Shown piece after piece: positions 62,946 to 64,000 of a stretch of 64,000 nucleotides of DNA. The stretch spans positions 27,177 to 91,176 of the forward strand of contig NZ_BCMQ01000013.1 of assembly GCF_001485415.1 (NCBI RefSeq), read 5' to 3'. A model generated the notes under the pieces. The model was not told the origin of the DNA. It saw only the letters and a list, made by a program, of their open reading frames with translations, and did not search any database. Made by a program: the position numbers and the translations under genes. Source of the DNA: Myroides odoratimimus. GTDB lineage: Bacteria > Bacteroidota > Bacteroidia > Flavobacteriales > Flavobacteriaceae. The number at the start of each line of letters is the position of its first letter. Position 1 is the stretch's first letter.

Positions 62946-62985
62946 AATGGTGTGTTATAATTAAGACTAATTCTAAATTAAAGTG

Positions 62986-63014
62986 CAAAAGTAAAGAGTT
63001 TTTTTACTTTTCAA
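62986..63014 (-). promoter_or_regulatory. Promoter of the susCD-lipoprotein-M16 operon
   Basis: On the minus strand TTG (63014-63012), an 18-base spacer and TACTTTTG (62993-62986) match the Bacteroidota consensus, 40 bases before the susC ATG. Confidence 0.7.
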
Positions 63015-63338
63015 AATGAATAATGACTTTATTTAGATTAGTTATGTATTAAAAAGCTACAATAAGCGAGTTTTTTACAAGGTAAGCTTAGTTATACTAT
63101 AGGTTTTTTGTTTACTTATTTTACTGTTTATTAGGTGTTTGTTTTCTTTTTGAGATTAGGTTTATTGCTTTTTATGTGTTGTTTGTTATTTAGAATTATT
63201 TCTTATAATGTAGAAATTCTTAAGGTTAGAATGATGTCTAAATAGGATGTGATTATTTAGAATACAGCTCTTGAGTAGCTCGAAGGTTTGTAGTGGTATG
63301 TTAGGTATATGTGAATGATAGAAACTATTTGAGTATAT

Positions 63339-63409
63339 AGTGAGTCCGTTATTTTAGCCCAAAAAACGGACTCACTACGGACTCATAACGGACTCACTAC
63401 GGACTTAGG
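63339..63409. repeat. 11-bp-phased tandem array with inverted copy
   Basis: Four consecutive 11-base units at 63366, 63377, 63388 and 63399 (ACGGACTCACT, ACGGACTCATA, ACGGACTCACT, ACGGACTTAGG). A perfect inverted copy, AGTGAGTCCGTT at 63339-63350, pairs with 63365-63376 over 12 bp around the 14-base loop ATTTTAGCCCAAAA. Same architecture as the array at 31925-32025 with a different motif. Confidence 0.85.
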
Positions 63410-63488
63410 TAGAACGAAAGCAACACGAATTCAGTAGAAAGATACATGAGTTTGAATTGTTAATTTCGTAAACAATGTGTTTTTTATT

Positions 63489-63522
63489 TTGTTAAAATAA
63501 AGTTTTATTTGTTTTATTTTTG
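63489..63522 (+). promoter_or_regulatory. Promoter of the small Cys/His protein gene
   Basis: TTG (63489-63491), a 23-base spacer and TATTTTTG (63515-63522) match the consensus at the long end of allowed spacing. Transcription would start near 63529, leaving about 57 bases of leader. Confidence 0.6.
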
Positions 63523-63585
63523 CTCTTTTTGATTTGAAGCTATCTATTGTGTTTAGGTAGTGTGTTATGTTTAAAATTAGAATAT

Positions 63586-63939
63586 ATGGGAATGATTAGT
63601 TGCTCTAAACATGGATTAAGTGGTATCCTATCTTGTATGGGGCAAGACTTAGTAGATAAAATACAATTAGGAGAAGAGGTGCTATCTACAAGTCTGTGCA
63701 AGATAAAAGTAGTGATGCATATCGATATAGAGGATAAACTAGAATTTAGTTATGTCTTAAATCTAGAGACAAAGGATAGATTAAAATTAGCAGATAGATA
63801 TGAGATTAGTAAAGACGAAGATTTAACTTCTTTAGATCGTCTTTATAAGTCATTAGGCGTTATCTGTGTAAGGTGCTTTGCAGAGTACCAGTATAAAGAC
63901 GCTTTTAAAGGTTTTTTAATAGGAGCAGAGGTTTTATAA
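63586..63939 (+). CDS. Small Cys/His protein, possible zinc-binding, unknown function
   Basis: A 117-residue cytoplasmic protein with no signal peptide. The start at 63586 gives MGMISCSKHGLSGILSC; the in-frame TTG at 63547 lies further up in the leader and is less likely. Cys6 and His9 form a C-x2-H pair, with Cys17 next. Near the end VICVRCFAEY supplies a C-x2-C pair (Cys94, Cys97). The spacing suggests one zinc site built from both ends around a beta-rich middle. I have no named family; its position after a repeat array and at the window edge leaves neighbours unseen. Confidence 0.65.
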   Translation: MGMISCSKHGLSGILSCMGQDLVDKIQLGEEVLSTSLCKIKVVMHIDIEDKLEFSYVLNLETKDRLKLADRYEISKDEDLTSLDRLYKSLGVICVRCFAEYQYKDAFKGFLIGAEVL

Positions 63940-64000
63940 TATCTGAATGCGTTTAAAGTAGAGACACAATATTTTGTGTGTCACCCAAACTATGTTACCC

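Larger units (their letters stand above)
62946..63585. other. 640-base gene-free region between susC and the last gene
   Basis: Holds the susC promoter at its left end, the 11-bp-phased repeat array (63339-63409) in the middle and a promoter for the last gene (63489-63522). The rest is AT-rich, with no ORF of coding character and no known RNA family. Confidence 0.6.

Overview
The window looks like chromosomal DNA of a low-GC member of the Flavobacteriaceae (Bacteroidota); a Myroides- or Flavobacterium-like genome is my best guess. The grounds are: many promoters with the Bacteroidota -7 element TAnnTTTG instead of TATAAT; SusC/SusD pairs; the type IX secretion/gliding genes porT and gldA; a TamA-like lipoprotein barrel; a DAHP synthase-chorismate mutase fusion; and a purH-mreBCD-mrdA-rodA cluster. 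No phage, integrase, transposase, rRNA or CRISPR array was seen.

Layout. 1-5.6 kb (minus strand): the start of fabD, a PpiD-like periplasmic folding factor, lptC, an outer-membrane barrel and coaX. 5.7-6.0 kb: three identical tRNA-Phe genes with one promoter and one terminator, followed by a 19-bp tandem repeat. 6.3-14 kb (minus): the cell-shape cluster purH, mreB, mreC, mreD, mrdA, rodA and a small coiled-coil exported protein. 14-25.5 kb: an orphan MacB-type permease, accD, fbaA, the TamA-like barrel, a SpoU methyltransferase, ubiE-porT, an acetyltransferase, a Na+/alanine symporter and a DinB protein. 25.6-31.6 kb: ppa, a DUF5686 outer-membrane protein, pdhB, an acetyltransferase and an AraC-type regulator. 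31.6-32.5 kb is a 0.9-kb non-coding stretch with an 11-bp-phased palindromic array. 32.5-38.2 kb (plus): etfBA, then a nucleotide/thymidylate cluster (bifunctional nuclease, thyA, a 2TM protein, folA, an unknown, a deoxynucleoside kinase). 38.3-43.7 kb: an Lrp regulator, a small Cys/Met-rich peptide gene with its own promoter and terminator, a possible RNA pseudoknot, then susC-susD. 43.8-46 kb: gldA, a DUF1634 protein and a TauE-type exporter. 46.2-54.4 kb: aroG-pheA-type fusion, rsgA and three DUF3857/transglutaminase paralogues. 54.5-62.9 kb (minus): an operon susC-susD-lipoprotein-M16 protease, plausibly for peptide or protein capture. 63-64 kb: a second 11-bp-phased repeat array and a small Cys/His protein.

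Most of the window is core metabolism and envelope biogenesis. The parts that ordinary annotation does not explain are: (a) the leader of the first susC (small peptide ORF, terminator, pseudoknot-like fold, 38.8-39.15 kb); (b) two non-coding arrays of unrelated sequence but the same architecture, four 11-bp units preceded by an inverted copy (31.9 and 63.3 kb); (c) the SusCD-M16 protease operon, which resembles TonB-dependent protein import systems in logic; (d) the DUF3857 triplet, in which only the first copy keeps the catalytic cysteine.

All calls are from reading the sequence; no database search was possible.
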